Shown here: positions 9,675 through 17,875 of the stretch, in pieces
Position numbering within the stretch: the stretch's first letter is position 1
How the letters are laid out: every line of letters starts with the position of its first letter
The notes under the pieces: model-generated
The model's database searches: none
Told to the model about the DNA's origin: nothing
What the model saw: the letters and a program-made list of their open reading frames with translations, nothing else
Made by a program: the position numbers and the translations under genes
Origin: Candidatus Poribacteria bacterium
GTDB lineage: Bacteria; Poribacteria; WGA-4E; WGA-3G
Direction: 5' to 3'
Assembly (NCBI GenBank): GCA_026706025.1
Contig: JAPOZO010000060.1
Coordinates: 62,001 to 126,000 of the forward strand
DNA length: 64,000 bases

Positions 9675-9902
9675 ATAATTGAAACCTTAGTTTACTTATG
9701 CACTGAACAAATTTTTGCCCGATTTCGTGCTATTAGCCACAAATTTTGCCCCATTTTGTGCGGTTATTTCTGAACATTTCATAAAGCATCCGATTAATAC
9801 GGGAGTGTTCAGATTGGCACCGAATTTGCTACCGTAATATTAAGGCAAAATTTGTCTTTCTTTTACATTACAACTTCATAACAACAATACAGAAGGAACC
9901 TA

Positions 9903-10913
9903 ATGACAACGACACCAAACACTGACACAATGCATGCCGACGATGTTGCAGCAATTGACGAACTGCGTAACGTCTACGACCAACTAAAGCAAACACTTGC
10001 TAAGATCATCGTCGGTCAGGAGCAAGTTATCGAACACTTAGCGATCTGTCTGTTTTCTCAAGGACATGCACTCTTGATGGGCGTTCCCGGTTTGGCGAAA
10101 ACGTTGTTAGTGAGCAGGTTCGCTGAGACGATGGCATTGCAGTTCAGTCGAATCCAGTTCACACCCGATCTAATGCCGATGGACATCACCGGAACCGACA
10201 TCCTTCAGGAGGTACCTGGCGGTAGGCGGGAGTTCGAGTTCGTAAAGGGCCCCTTGTTTGCCAATCTCATTCTGGCGGACGAGATTAACCGTGCCCCCTC
10301 AAAAACACAAGCCGCGATGCTTGAGGCGATGCAGGAATACAAAATCACGGTCATCGGCAGAACATACCAACTGACACCGCCGTTCTTCGTATTGGCGACC
10401 CAGAACCCCATAGAGCAGGAAGGGACATATCCGTTGCCGGAGGCGCAACTGGATCGTTTCATGTTCAGGATTGAAGTAGACTACCCACAACGCGCTGAGG
10501 AGATAGAGATTGCCCGTACCACAACCGGTGTGGCACTGCCAACACTTGAACACGTCCTGACAGGTGAACGGGTACTTGCCTTTCAAGACCTTGTGCGACG
10601 TGTGCCCGTAGCAGAGCATATCTACGAATTCGCTGTTGATTTAGTACGTAGCACCCGCCCAAAAAGTGAGGCATCACCTGACTGGCTGAAGCCGCTTGTT
10701 GCTTGGGGTGCCGGTCCACGGGCAGTTCAATACTTGATCTTAGGGGCGAAGGCACGCGCAGCACTTAGCGGCAGCTACATGGCGCGACTTGAGGATGTCG
10801 TCGCAGTGGCGGATCCTGTGCTGACGCACCGCGTTATCACATCGTTCGCGGCAGAATCCGAGAACATCACCAGCCAAGACATCGTCAACCGTCTCGTTGA
10901 AGAACTTTCATAA
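9903..10913 (+). CDS. MoxR-family AAA+ ATPase
   Basis: A cytoplasmic AAA+ ATPase of 336 residues, the usual MoxR length. Walker A is GVPGLAKT (60-67), Walker B LILADE (122-127), sensor 1 ATQNP (165-169), and LDRF (183-186) carries the likely arginine finger. MoxR proteins work as chaperone-like remodelling ATPases with von Willebrand A domain partners, and the next three genes encode exactly such partners (DUF58, BatA-vWA, vWA/amidotransferase-fold). AGAAGGAA before the ATG at 9903 is the ribosome binding site. A candidate sigma-dependent promoter lies about 230 bases upstream, making this the first gene of the cluster. The direct substrate of the machine is unknown. Confidence 0.93.
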   Translation: MTTTPNTDTMHADDVAAIDELRNVYDQLKQTLAKIIVGQEQVIEHLAICLFSQGHALLMGVPGLAKTLLVSRFAETMALQFSRIQFTPDLMPMDITGTDILQEVPGGRREFEFVKGPLFANLILADEINRAPSKTQAAMLEAMQEYKITVIGRTYQLTPPFFVLATQNPIEQEGTYPLPEAQLDRFMFRIEVDYPQRAEEIEIARTTTGVALPTLEHVLTGERVLAFQDLVRRVPVAEHIYEFAVDLVRSTRPKSEASPDWLKPLVAWGAGPRAVQYLILGAKARAALSGSYMARLEDVVAVADPVLTHRVITSFAAESENITSQDIVNRLVEELS

Positions 10914-11067
10914 ATATGAGGTTTCTGCTCCGATGTGTCCGATGTCCAAATCGGGTTTCCGGTAAACGCCAGAAACCAAGTCCCATAATGAAATGAAGGG
11001 ACGACTCGATCACAAAAACCGTTAAGTCACCAACCAATGAAACTTATCCGCAAGGTAATTTAAAAAA

Positions 11068-12003
11068 ATGGCACTGCAACTCAAACGGGATTACCTTAAC
11101 CAGAAGGTCTTGGAACGTCTCTCCACGCTTCAATTGCACGCCCGACTCCCCATGGTAGGAAATGTATCCGGTAAACATCGGAGCCCTATTCGCGGTTCCA
11201 GTCTTGAGTTTGCCGAGTACCGTAAGTACGTTCCAGGCGATGACACACGCCGACTCGATTGGCGTGCCTATGCCCGCAATGATCGCTACTACATCAAGGA
11301 GTTTGAAGCCGATACGAACCTACGGATGTGCTTAATTGTTGATACCAGCGGTTCAATGGATTTTGAATACAACGAAAACCCCGCAGGAACCGGCGGGGAA
11401 CCCGGTTTGAGTAAACTTGACTACGCACGTCGGGTGGCAGGCACCTTAGCCTATATAGCCGCCCTACAAGGTGATGCCGTTGGACTCTACTGTGCAGGTG
11501 AAGCATTTCACATAGAAATTCCACCAAAGCGGAGTGCTACCCATCTTAGCGTTGTCCTTGATGAATTAGGAACAATGGAGGCGTCAGGCGAAACCGGGTT
11601 GGCTGACATTCTCCACGAAACCGCTGAACGTATCCCACAGAGAGCACTCATCGTCGTCATTTCAGATCTATTCATGGAACCTGAAACGGTGCGGAATTGT
11701 TTTGAACACCTGCGGTTCCGTAAACACGATGTCGCTGTATTTCATCTCATGGAGCAGAACGAACTCGATTTTGAGTTCGATCGCCCAATGCGATTCGCTG
11801 ATATGGAAGGTGGAGAACCTATACTTGCAGATCCGACTGTCATCGGTGCGCAGTACCGACGCGCAATGGAAATGTACCTCGAAAGTATGGACGAGGTGAT
11901 TCGCGACACCGAGGTTGACTATCACCGTATCTGTATACACGAAAACTATGGGGATGTATTGGCACGATTCTTATTGGGACGGACACCCAAAAGACAGAAG
12001 TGA
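11068..12003 (+). CDS. DUF58 / vWA-like protein
   Basis: A 311-residue DUF58 protein. The signature FAEYRKYVPGDDTRRLDW lies at residues 48-65 and a vWA-type MIDAS metal site (DTSGSM, residues 92-97) follows at once. DUF58 proteins are encoded next to MoxR ATPases throughout bacteria and are thought to be their binding partners. There are no membrane segments, so it probably sits in the cytoplasm or at the membrane face. A 154-base gap separates it from moxR; it holds a weak inverted repeat (GGTTTCTG/CAGAAACC) and no obvious gene. Stop at 12001-12003, followed at once by a repeat element. Confidence 0.92.
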   Translation: MALQLKRDYLNQKVLERLSTLQLHARLPMVGNVSGKHRSPIRGSSLEFAEYRKYVPGDDTRRLDWRAYARNDRYYIKEFEADTNLRMCLIVDTSGSMDFEYNENPAGTGGEPGLSKLDYARRVAGTLAYIAALQGDAVGLYCAGEAFHIEIPPKRSATHLSVVLDELGTMEASGETGLADILHETAERIPQRALIVVISDLFMEPETVRNCFEHLRFRKHDVAVFHLMEQNELDFEFDRPMRFADMEGGEPILADPTVIGAQYRRAMEMYLESMDEVIRDTEVDYHRICIHENYGDVLARFLLGRTPKRQK

Positions 12004-12008
12004 GGAAT

Positions 12009-12154
12009 AGTTGTCAGTTATCAGTTGTCAGTTAAAAAAGGTTGTGGATAGTTCCAAAGTCTCTTTCTGAAAACTGAAAGGTTTTTCATGCCTCGCAGTG
12101 AGAGAAAACCGTACTGAAAACTGATAACCATTTCTCCGATAACTGAAAACTAAT
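12009..12154 (+). repeat. CAGTTGTCAGT-family intergenic repeat, copy 1
   Basis: Left arm AGTTGTCAGTTATCAG and right arm CTGAAAACTGATAACC form an imperfect long inverted repeat filling the gap between the DUF58 and BatA genes. It shares inner blocks (CTGAAAGGTTTT, GAAAACCGTACTGA) with the copy at 26937-27065. There is no coding capacity; it looks like a MITE/REP-like element. Confidence 0.7.
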
Positions 12155-12161
12155 AAAAATT

Positions 12162-14183
12162 ATGAGTTTTTTACAACCGTTAGCATTAATCGCGCTTCCG
12201 TTGATGGCACTGCCGATCATTATCCATTTAATCAATCAGCAGCGGCACCGGACGATCCCTTGGGCAGCGATGATGTTCCTCATGAGTGCAAAGCGTATGA
12301 GCAGAGGTATGGCGCGCCTCCGGCATCTTCTGATCCTACTGATGCGCGTCCTTGCCATCGGGGCTTTGATTTTCGCCATTAGCCGACCACTCTCCGGCGG
12401 ATGGTTAGGAAGCGTCGGATTGAGTAAGCCTGATGCCACACTGATTCTCCTCGATCGCTCCGCCAGTATGGAAATGCAAGACCTACAAGCGGGTGAGTCA
12501 AAGAGATCCACGGCACTGAAAAGACTTGCACAATTGCTGGAGCAAGGTGATTACGGAACACATCTACTTCTGATTGATAGTGCCAGCACTCAGATGCAGG
12601 AAGTGGATTCACCGAAGGCTCTATTGAATCTACCTATGACCGGCGCGAGTGCCACCAGTGCGAATATCCCAAGTATGCTTGAAACGGCGTTAGCCTATCT
12701 CAAGGCAAACGAGTCCGGCCGCGCCGAAATATGGATCTGTTCGGACCTGAACGAGAACGATTGGGATATTCACAGCGGTCGGTGGAACGCGATACGCGAG
12801 GCGTTTGCCCAATTAGACGGTGTGCATCACTTCCTACTGGCATACACCGATCCACCTTCTGGAAACTTGTCGGTAAGAGTGGAAAACGTCCAACGGTGGA
12901 AACGTGGCAATGATGCAGAACTCATTCTTGATGTGATGGTGCGTACGGGCGGTGACAGCAGTGGCACGCGACGCGTACCGATTGAGTTTGAAGTCAATAA
13001 CGTACAGTCTGTGGTTGAAATGGAACTTGACACACTCGGCGCCTCTTTACAAGGACACCGTATCCCTATTGATGCCAAACTCAGCTCAGGTTGGGGGTCC
13101 GTGAGTCTACCGGGCGATGCGAACCCCCTGGATAATCGGTTTTTCTTTGTCTTTTCAGAACCGCCAGTCCGAAAAGCAGTTGTCGTCAGTGATGATAAAA
13201 GGATCGGCGAAGCGTTCCGTCGGGCACTCGCTGTTCCGCTGGATGCCCGACTGCAACACAACGCAGATGTGATTCCCGTGAACCGAGTCGCGGAAATCGA
13301 CTGGGAAAATACCGGATTGCTGATTTGGCAAGGCCCACTACCAAGCGGGTTGGTAGCGGAACAGATCGCGCATTTCGTCAACAGCGGACGTGTAGTTATG
13401 TTCTTTCCACCGGCGCAGAACGCTGGTGAACAACTATTCGACTCACACTGGAGCGACTGGCAGTCCTCTGATGGTGGACAGGTTTCCAAAGTCGCATGGT
13501 GGCGCGGCGATGCCGATCTACTGGCACATGTGGAGAGCGGAGATGCCTTGCCTTTGAACGGACTCCGCACCTATCGCTACCGAACCCTTGAGGGTACTGG
13601 AACGCCGTTAGCAAGGTTTGGCAACGATGCCCCCCTACTAACCCGTGTGTCTACTGATCACGGCGCAATCTATTTCTGCAGCACGCTGCCTACAGCACAA
13701 TTCTCTTCCCTCGAACGCGACGGTATAGTGTTTTATGTCATGCTACAGCGGGCGTTGACTGAAGGTTGTCTCGCATTGGCTGCCGCGGCACAACGCGATG
13801 CTGGCGTTGGTGTGCTTGCAGACCGAGATCAGTGGAAATCAGTGGCTTCCGCAGAGAACACCGTGTCCCTCTCACAACGTGAATTGCATGCTGGCGTTTA
13901 TCGTGAAGACGAATATTGGGTAGCCGTGAACCGCAGCCAAACTGAGGACAGTGCCAAGGCATCGCCTGTTGAGACGGTGGATGCCCTCTTCGATGGACTG
14001 TCGTACCGAAGAATTGATGTTGATGTTGGGGACACATCTGCCTTAGCGAGTGAACTCTGGCGTATCTTCCTCATCGCAATGGCGTTGGCACTCATTTTGG
14101 AGGCAGTGCTGAGTTTGCCAAGCAGGAAAACGGAAACCACTCCTTTAATTGATCTCACAGTTGCAGAGGGAAGCACGGAGTAG
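12162..14183 (+). CDS. BatA-type membrane protein with vWA domain
   Basis: A 673-residue membrane protein. The N-terminus is an aerotolerance-regulator (BatA) domain: a first membrane segment (LALIALPLMALPIIIHLI), then IPWAAMMFLMSAKR and a second segment around residues 58-78. A vWA domain follows, with a MIDAS-like DRSASM at about residue 105. Residues 340-560 form a soluble periplasmic-type region, and a last membrane segment lies near the C-terminus (WRIFLIAMALALILEAVL). BatA proteins accompany MoxR and DUF58 in Bat-type operons, where they are thought to form a membrane-anchored partner of the ATPase. No Shine-Dalgarno of note; the repeat element lies just upstream, so expression probably depends on read-through from moxR. 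Confidence 0.9.
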   Translation: MSFLQPLALIALPLMALPIIIHLINQQRHRTIPWAAMMFLMSAKRMSRGMARLRHLLILLMRVLAIGALIFAISRPLSGGWLGSVGLSKPDATLILLDRSASMEMQDLQAGESKRSTALKRLAQLLEQGDYGTHLLLIDSASTQMQEVDSPKALLNLPMTGASATSANIPSMLETALAYLKANESGRAEIWICSDLNENDWDIHSGRWNAIREAFAQLDGVHHFLLAYTDPPSGNLSVRVENVQRWKRGNDAELILDVMVRTGGDSSGTRRVPIEFEVNNVQSVVEMELDTLGASLQGHRIPIDAKLSSGWGSVSLPGDANPLDNRFFFVFSEPPVRKAVVVSDDKRIGEAFRRALAVPLDARLQHNADVIPVNRVAEIDWENTGLLIWQGPLPSGLVAEQIAHFVNSGRVVMFFPPAQNAGEQLFDSHWSDWQSSDGGQVSKVAWWRGDADLLAHVESGDALPLNGLRTYRYRTLEGTGTPLARFGNDAPLLTRVSTDHGAIYFCSTLPTAQFSSLERDGIVFYVMLQRALTEGCLALAAAAQRDAGVGVLADRDQWKSVASAENTVSLSQRELHAGVYREDEYWVAVNRSQTEDSAKASPVETVDALFDGLSYRRIDVDVGDTSALASELWRIFLIAMALALILEAVLSLPSRKTETTPLIDLTVAEGSTE

Positions 14184-14254
14184 CTATTGGCTATCAGCCG
14201 GATGTTAACCTCTTTATTGAAAAATATCAGCACCGATAGCCAGAAAGGGAAAAA

Positions 14255-16462
14255 ATGCAAGAACAACAGGGAAGCCTCGAATTTCTCTCAAGCAGCTCCA
14301 TCATGGCCTTGGGACTGTTTATCGTGGCTGTGACCGGTGTCCTGTGCTGGTTGGCATGGCATCGTAGCGGTTATCGCATGCGAACCGGATGGCTTGAGTT
14401 GCTGCGTTTTGTCCTGGTCTGCTTAGTGGTCACCACACTAAATCAGCCCGAATGGTTGAAGATACAACCGCCAGATCGACGTTCAACGCTCGCGGTGCTC
14501 TGGGACCAATCCAAAAGTATGGAGACGCGGGATGTCTTTGACGACCAAGACCTCTCCGGCGAACGCAAGAGCCGCGCTGAGACAATTCAACCGCTGATGT
14601 CCGAGGCAGTCTGGAAACCGTCGGATACGACGGATATTAACGTGGTGTTCGAGCCGTTCTCTTCACAGTTGGACCCTGCAGAAGAAGCAACAGATTTGAA
14701 TGCTGGACTGTCACACGTGCTCGACAACCACACAAACCTTCGCGGCGTGGTGCTTCTATCGGACGGTGATTGGAATGTCGGTAACTCCCCCGTGGAGGCA
14801 GCTACACGGTTTCGGATGAAAGGGATTCCCGTCTTTGCAGTAGGGGTCGGCAGTAAGGTACCACTACCGGACCTTGAGTTAGTCAGGATGGACGCGCCGA
14901 CTTTTGGAGTAACAAATAAGCAGCTCCGTATCCCCTTTGTTGTTCGCAGCACTTTAGGGCAGGACCGGGATGTGAGTGTCACACTCAGCGTCAATAACGA
15001 GGCAAAGGTTACCAAGGTTGTCGGTGTCCCTGCCATGAGTCAGGCGCAAGATAATATCGTCTGGACACCCCCAGCGACAGAGAATTACACGTTAAACCTC
15101 CGTATCGCACAGGATGCCGAGGAATTGATCCCGGAAAATAATGAGATATCCGCACCGATATCAATACGTGAGGAACAATTGAGAGTCCTTGTCATCGAAT
15201 CGTTTCCGCGGTGGGAGTACCGATACCTACGAAATGCTTTAGAGCGGGATCAAGGCGTTGAAGTAACATGCCTTCTTTTTCATCCTGAGTTGCCACAAGT
15301 CGGCGGCGGTCGCACTTATATTAAACGTTTTCCTGACGCAAGGGAACTCAGTCGTTATGACGTAGTGTTCCTTGGCGATGTCGGTGTGAAAGAAGACCAA
15401 TTAACGACTGAACAAGTCCAGGAATTACGGAAGTTAGTCAGTGCCCAAGCTTCAGGGATCGTCTTTATGCCGGGACGCTCAGGATCTCATGACACGTTAA
15501 TTCCCGGTCCGCTCGCCGACCTCTATCCCGTGGTCTTGGATCCAGCAACACCTCAAGGTGTCGGCTCGAATATACAAGGGTATTTCGCACTCACTGCGTC
15601 AGGGCAGCGAAGTTTGCTCACACGTCTTGGAGATACCGACCAAGATAACGGCGAAGTATGGCGTAAGTTGCCAGGATTTTTCTGGTATACCGGAGTCAAG
15701 CGCGCCAAGGCTGGCACTGAGACACTGGCAGTACACGATCAAGTCGCGACTGCTTCCGGACGCGTACCATTAATCGTGACCAAGACCTATGGCACCGGTA
15801 AAGTCCTTTTTATGGGAACAGATAGTGCTTGGCGTTGGCGGCACGGTGTTGAAGATAAATACCACTATCGCTTCTGGAGTCAAGTCGCGCGGTGGATGGC
15901 ATACCGCCGACAGATGGCACAAAGCGAAGCAATACGCTTGTTTTACGCACCTGATCGACCCAACGTCGATGACGTGTTGACGTTGAATGCCAACGCTATT
16001 GACAATGTAGGGGGGCCTTTAGATAGGGGTTCAGTTGTTGTACAAGCAATTTCACCATCGGGCAAAACGCAGACAATTCGACTTCAACCGGGCACAGAGG
16101 ATCTGGCGGGCTTATTCGTCGGTTCGTTTGTGCCGAAAGAACCCGGTAACTATCGCCTTATTGCGAGTAGCAGTGAAACCGGTGCCTCTGTTCAGACGGA
16201 TCTATCGGTACAAGGCTTAAATCGTGAACAACAAGGACGTTTGGCGCGTTTTGATGTATTAGATGAGATCGCTAAGATTACCGAGGGTAAGTTGGTACCG
16301 GTTTCCGAAGTGCCGAGTCTATTGGAGCATCTCGCAGCCTTGCCGGAGCCAGCACCGACTGTCCACCGGACGCGGCTCTGGGCACACCCTATCTGGGCGG
16401 GCGTTTTAGTCTTTCTACTTGGGGCGTTCTGGGTCGCAAGAAAAATGAACGGTGCAGTGTAA
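14255..16462 (+). CDS. vWA / class I amidotransferase-fold membrane protein
   Basis: A 735-residue membrane protein with two N-terminal membrane segments (about 16-38 and 47-63), a degenerate vWA domain (WDQSKSM at about 88, VVLLSDGDWNVG at about 166), then a class I glutamine amidotransferase-like fold starting at LRVLVIESFPRWEYRYLRNAL (about 310-330) and reaching about 470. A C-terminal membrane helix (WAGVLVFLLGAFWVA) ends it. This architecture recurs downstream of MoxR-DUF58-BatA in planctomycete-like clusters. I see no catalytic cysteine in the usual amidotransferase elbow, so it probably acts as a structural or binding domain. AAAGGGAAAAA precedes the ATG at 14255. Confidence 0.82.
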   Translation: MQEQQGSLEFLSSSSIMALGLFIVAVTGVLCWLAWHRSGYRMRTGWLELLRFVLVCLVVTTLNQPEWLKIQPPDRRSTLAVLWDQSKSMETRDVFDDQDLSGERKSRAETIQPLMSEAVWKPSDTTDINVVFEPFSSQLDPAEEATDLNAGLSHVLDNHTNLRGVVLLSDGDWNVGNSPVEAATRFRMKGIPVFAVGVGSKVPLPDLELVRMDAPTFGVTNKQLRIPFVVRSTLGQDRDVSVTLSVNNEAKVTKVVGVPAMSQAQDNIVWTPPATENYTLNLRIAQDAEELIPENNEISAPISIREEQLRVLVIESFPRWEYRYLRNALERDQGVEVTCLLFHPELPQVGGGRTYIKRFPDARELSRYDVVFLGDVGVKEDQLTTEQVQELRKLVSAQASGIVFMPGRSGSHDTLIPGPLADLYPVVLDPATPQGVGSNIQGYFALTASGQRSLLTRLGDTDQDNGEVWRKLPGFFWYTGVKRAKAGTETLAVHDQVATASGRVPLIVTKTYGTGKVLFMGTDSAWRWRHGVEDKYHYRFWSQVARWMAYRRQMAQSEAIRLFYAPDRPNVDDVLTLNANAIDNVGGPLDRGSVVVQAISPSGKTQTIRLQPGTEDLAGLFVGSFVPKEPGNYRLIASSSETGASVQTDLSVQGLNREQQGRLARFDVLDEIAKITEGKLVPVSEVPSLLEHLAALPEPAPTVHRTRLWAHPIWAGVLVFLLGAFWVARKMNGAV

Positions 16463-16666
16463 TAGGGTTGATCTCAGAGCCATTCAATTGTAGATTTTTG
16501 GTTTTTGGCGTTGTCCTTTTCGCAGGTGTTAATACTTTATATATGTTATGTTTTAAAACAAAACGCAGAAATTTTCGCAGCATTTCGCAGCGGATCCTGA
16601 AAAAAAAGACATCCAATCCAATAATTTCTTAAAATTGAATGACCCTGGGGTTGATCTAAAAGCAAA
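16463..16666. other. Intergenic region between the vWA protein and the oxidoreductase
   Basis: With the promoter that follows, the gene-free stretch is 310 bases. GGGTTGATCT occurs at both ends (about 16466 and 16649), and CATTCAATT (16480) faces AATTGAATG (16633), so the region may be a decayed insertion flanked by short repeats. TTCGCAG is repeated in the middle. No ORF or RNA gene is supportable. Confidence 0.3.
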
Positions 16667-16702
16667 TAGACACGTTCAATCGAACATGGTATAATATACC
16701 AT
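16667..16702 (+). promoter_or_regulatory. Sigma-70-type promoter with palindromic operator over the -10
   Basis: TAGACA (16667-16672), a 17-nt spacer, and TATAAT (16690-16695). The -10 sits inside a perfect inverted repeat, ATGGTATA-A-TATACCAT (16686-16702), as expected for a repressor site that blocks the promoter. It gives the oxidoreductase gene at 16773 its own transcription start inside the MoxR cluster. Confidence 0.6.
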
Positions 16703-16772
16703 CAAGGAGTGAATACGGGAACCAAACCGATAACCAACAACTGGAGTAAGAAAGCCACAGAAGGAATTTATA

Positions 16773-17774
16773 ATGCCTAATAACTATAAAGTTGCAATAG
16801 TCGGTTGCGGTGGAATTTCTCACATGCACGCTGGATGGTATGTAAAAGAACCGAGAGCGATACTAACAGCGATTGCCGACATTGATGAAGAACGCGCTAA
16901 AGCTTATAGTGAGCAGTACGGCGTTGAAAAGCAGTATACCGATTATATTGAGATGCTCGAAACAGAAGATATTGATATTGTTTCGGTGTGTACGCGCCCG
17001 AAACTGCACGCACCGATCGTGATTGAAGTCGCAAAACGGGGCGTGAAAGCAATTCTTTCTGAAAAACCGATGGCGGAAAACCTCGGACAGGCGCGAGAGA
17101 TGCTTGAGACATGTTCACAGCACGGTGTGAAATTAGCGATTGACCATCAAGTACGGTTTTCCGCGCCGTATGCTGCCGCGAAACAGATAATTGCCGACGG
17201 TCAGATTGGTGAACTCTTCCGAATTCACGGCATCTGTGGCGGCGGTGACCTGAAAGACAACGCTACACACACCGTTGATCTGATGCGATTTATTTACGGC
17301 GACCGTCCCGTCAGTTGGGTGATAGGTCAAATCGAACGGATCGGCACGCCGACCAAATATGATCTGCACTCCGAGAATTTCGCGATCGGGTATTTCAAAT
17401 TTGAAAACAATGTCCGGGGTATCATTGAATCTGGTAACGATACCGCCCCCGGTTATCACCATATCTACTGCTACGGGACAGAAGGCGAAATTGAACTGGC
17501 TGCGCCGGGTGGACCCGGACTCCGTATCCGCAACCAGCAATCTGATGGAGCATGGGTAACGCCAGAATTGCCATCGGAAACTGATCCCGTACAAGACATA
17601 ATCGCAGCCATTGAGGAAGACAGAGAACACCGCTCAAGCGGTTATCAGGGATACGCTTCCTTAGAACTCCTTATGGCAATTTATGAATCGTCTCGGAAAC
17701 GACAGCGGATTCATCTACCCCTTGAAGAGATGGAGTCGCCATTGACATTGATGGTTGATGACGGTTGGGTATAG
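16773..17774 (+). CDS. Gfo/Idh/MocA-family NAD(P)-dependent oxidoreductase
   Basis: A cytoplasmic oxidoreductase of 333 residues, normal for the family. The N-terminal Rossmann fold starts with VAIVGCGGISHMHA (dinucleotide-binding GxGGxxxxH), followed by SVCTRPKLHAPI and SEKPMAEN, the conserved EKP motif near residue 95. The C-terminal substrate domain has the DHQVRF and DLMRFI(Y)GD segments. Enzymes of this type oxidise or isomerise sugars, inositols or sugar acids; the substrate cannot be read here. It has its own promoter upstream and interrupts the MoxR/vWA/DUF4175-like gene order. The product has nothing evident to do with the ATPase complex, so I take it as an insertion into the cluster. 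Confidence 0.9.
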   Translation: MPNNYKVAIVGCGGISHMHAGWYVKEPRAILTAIADIDEERAKAYSEQYGVEKQYTDYIEMLETEDIDIVSVCTRPKLHAPIVIEVAKRGVKAILSEKPMAENLGQAREMLETCSQHGVKLAIDHQVRFSAPYAAAKQIIADGQIGELFRIHGICGGGDLKDNATHTVDLMRFIYGDRPVSWVIGQIERIGTPTKYDLHSENFAIGYFKFENNVRGIIESGNDTAPGYHHIYCYGTEGEIELAAPGGPGLRIRNQQSDGAWVTPELPSETDPVQDIIAAIEEDREHRSSGYQGYASLELLMAIYESSRKRQRIHLPLEEMESPLTLMVDDGWV

Positions 17775-17799
17775 TTGCTGGCGGGGTTGCACCCCTCCC

Positions 17800-17858
17800 A
17801 CTGATAGTTGACGACTGACTGCTAATTACTGAAAACTGATGACTGACAACTAATAACC
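17800..17858 (+). repeat. CAGTTGTCAGT-family intergenic repeat, copy 2 (short)
   Basis: ACTGATAGTTGACGACTG at the left and CTGATGACTGACAACTAA at the right form an imperfect inverted repeat of the same family as 12009-12154. A small GGGGT/ACCCC hairpin (17783-17795) lies just before it. Confidence 0.55.
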
Positions 17859-17875
17859 AATACGAGGAGATTTCC

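Noticed and set aside
9697-9760. Further copies of the sigma-type promoter motif in the moxR leader
   Set aside because: TTATGCACTG is followed by CGTGCTATTA at a spacing of more than 20 nt and the other echoes lack one half, so they are not counted as sites.
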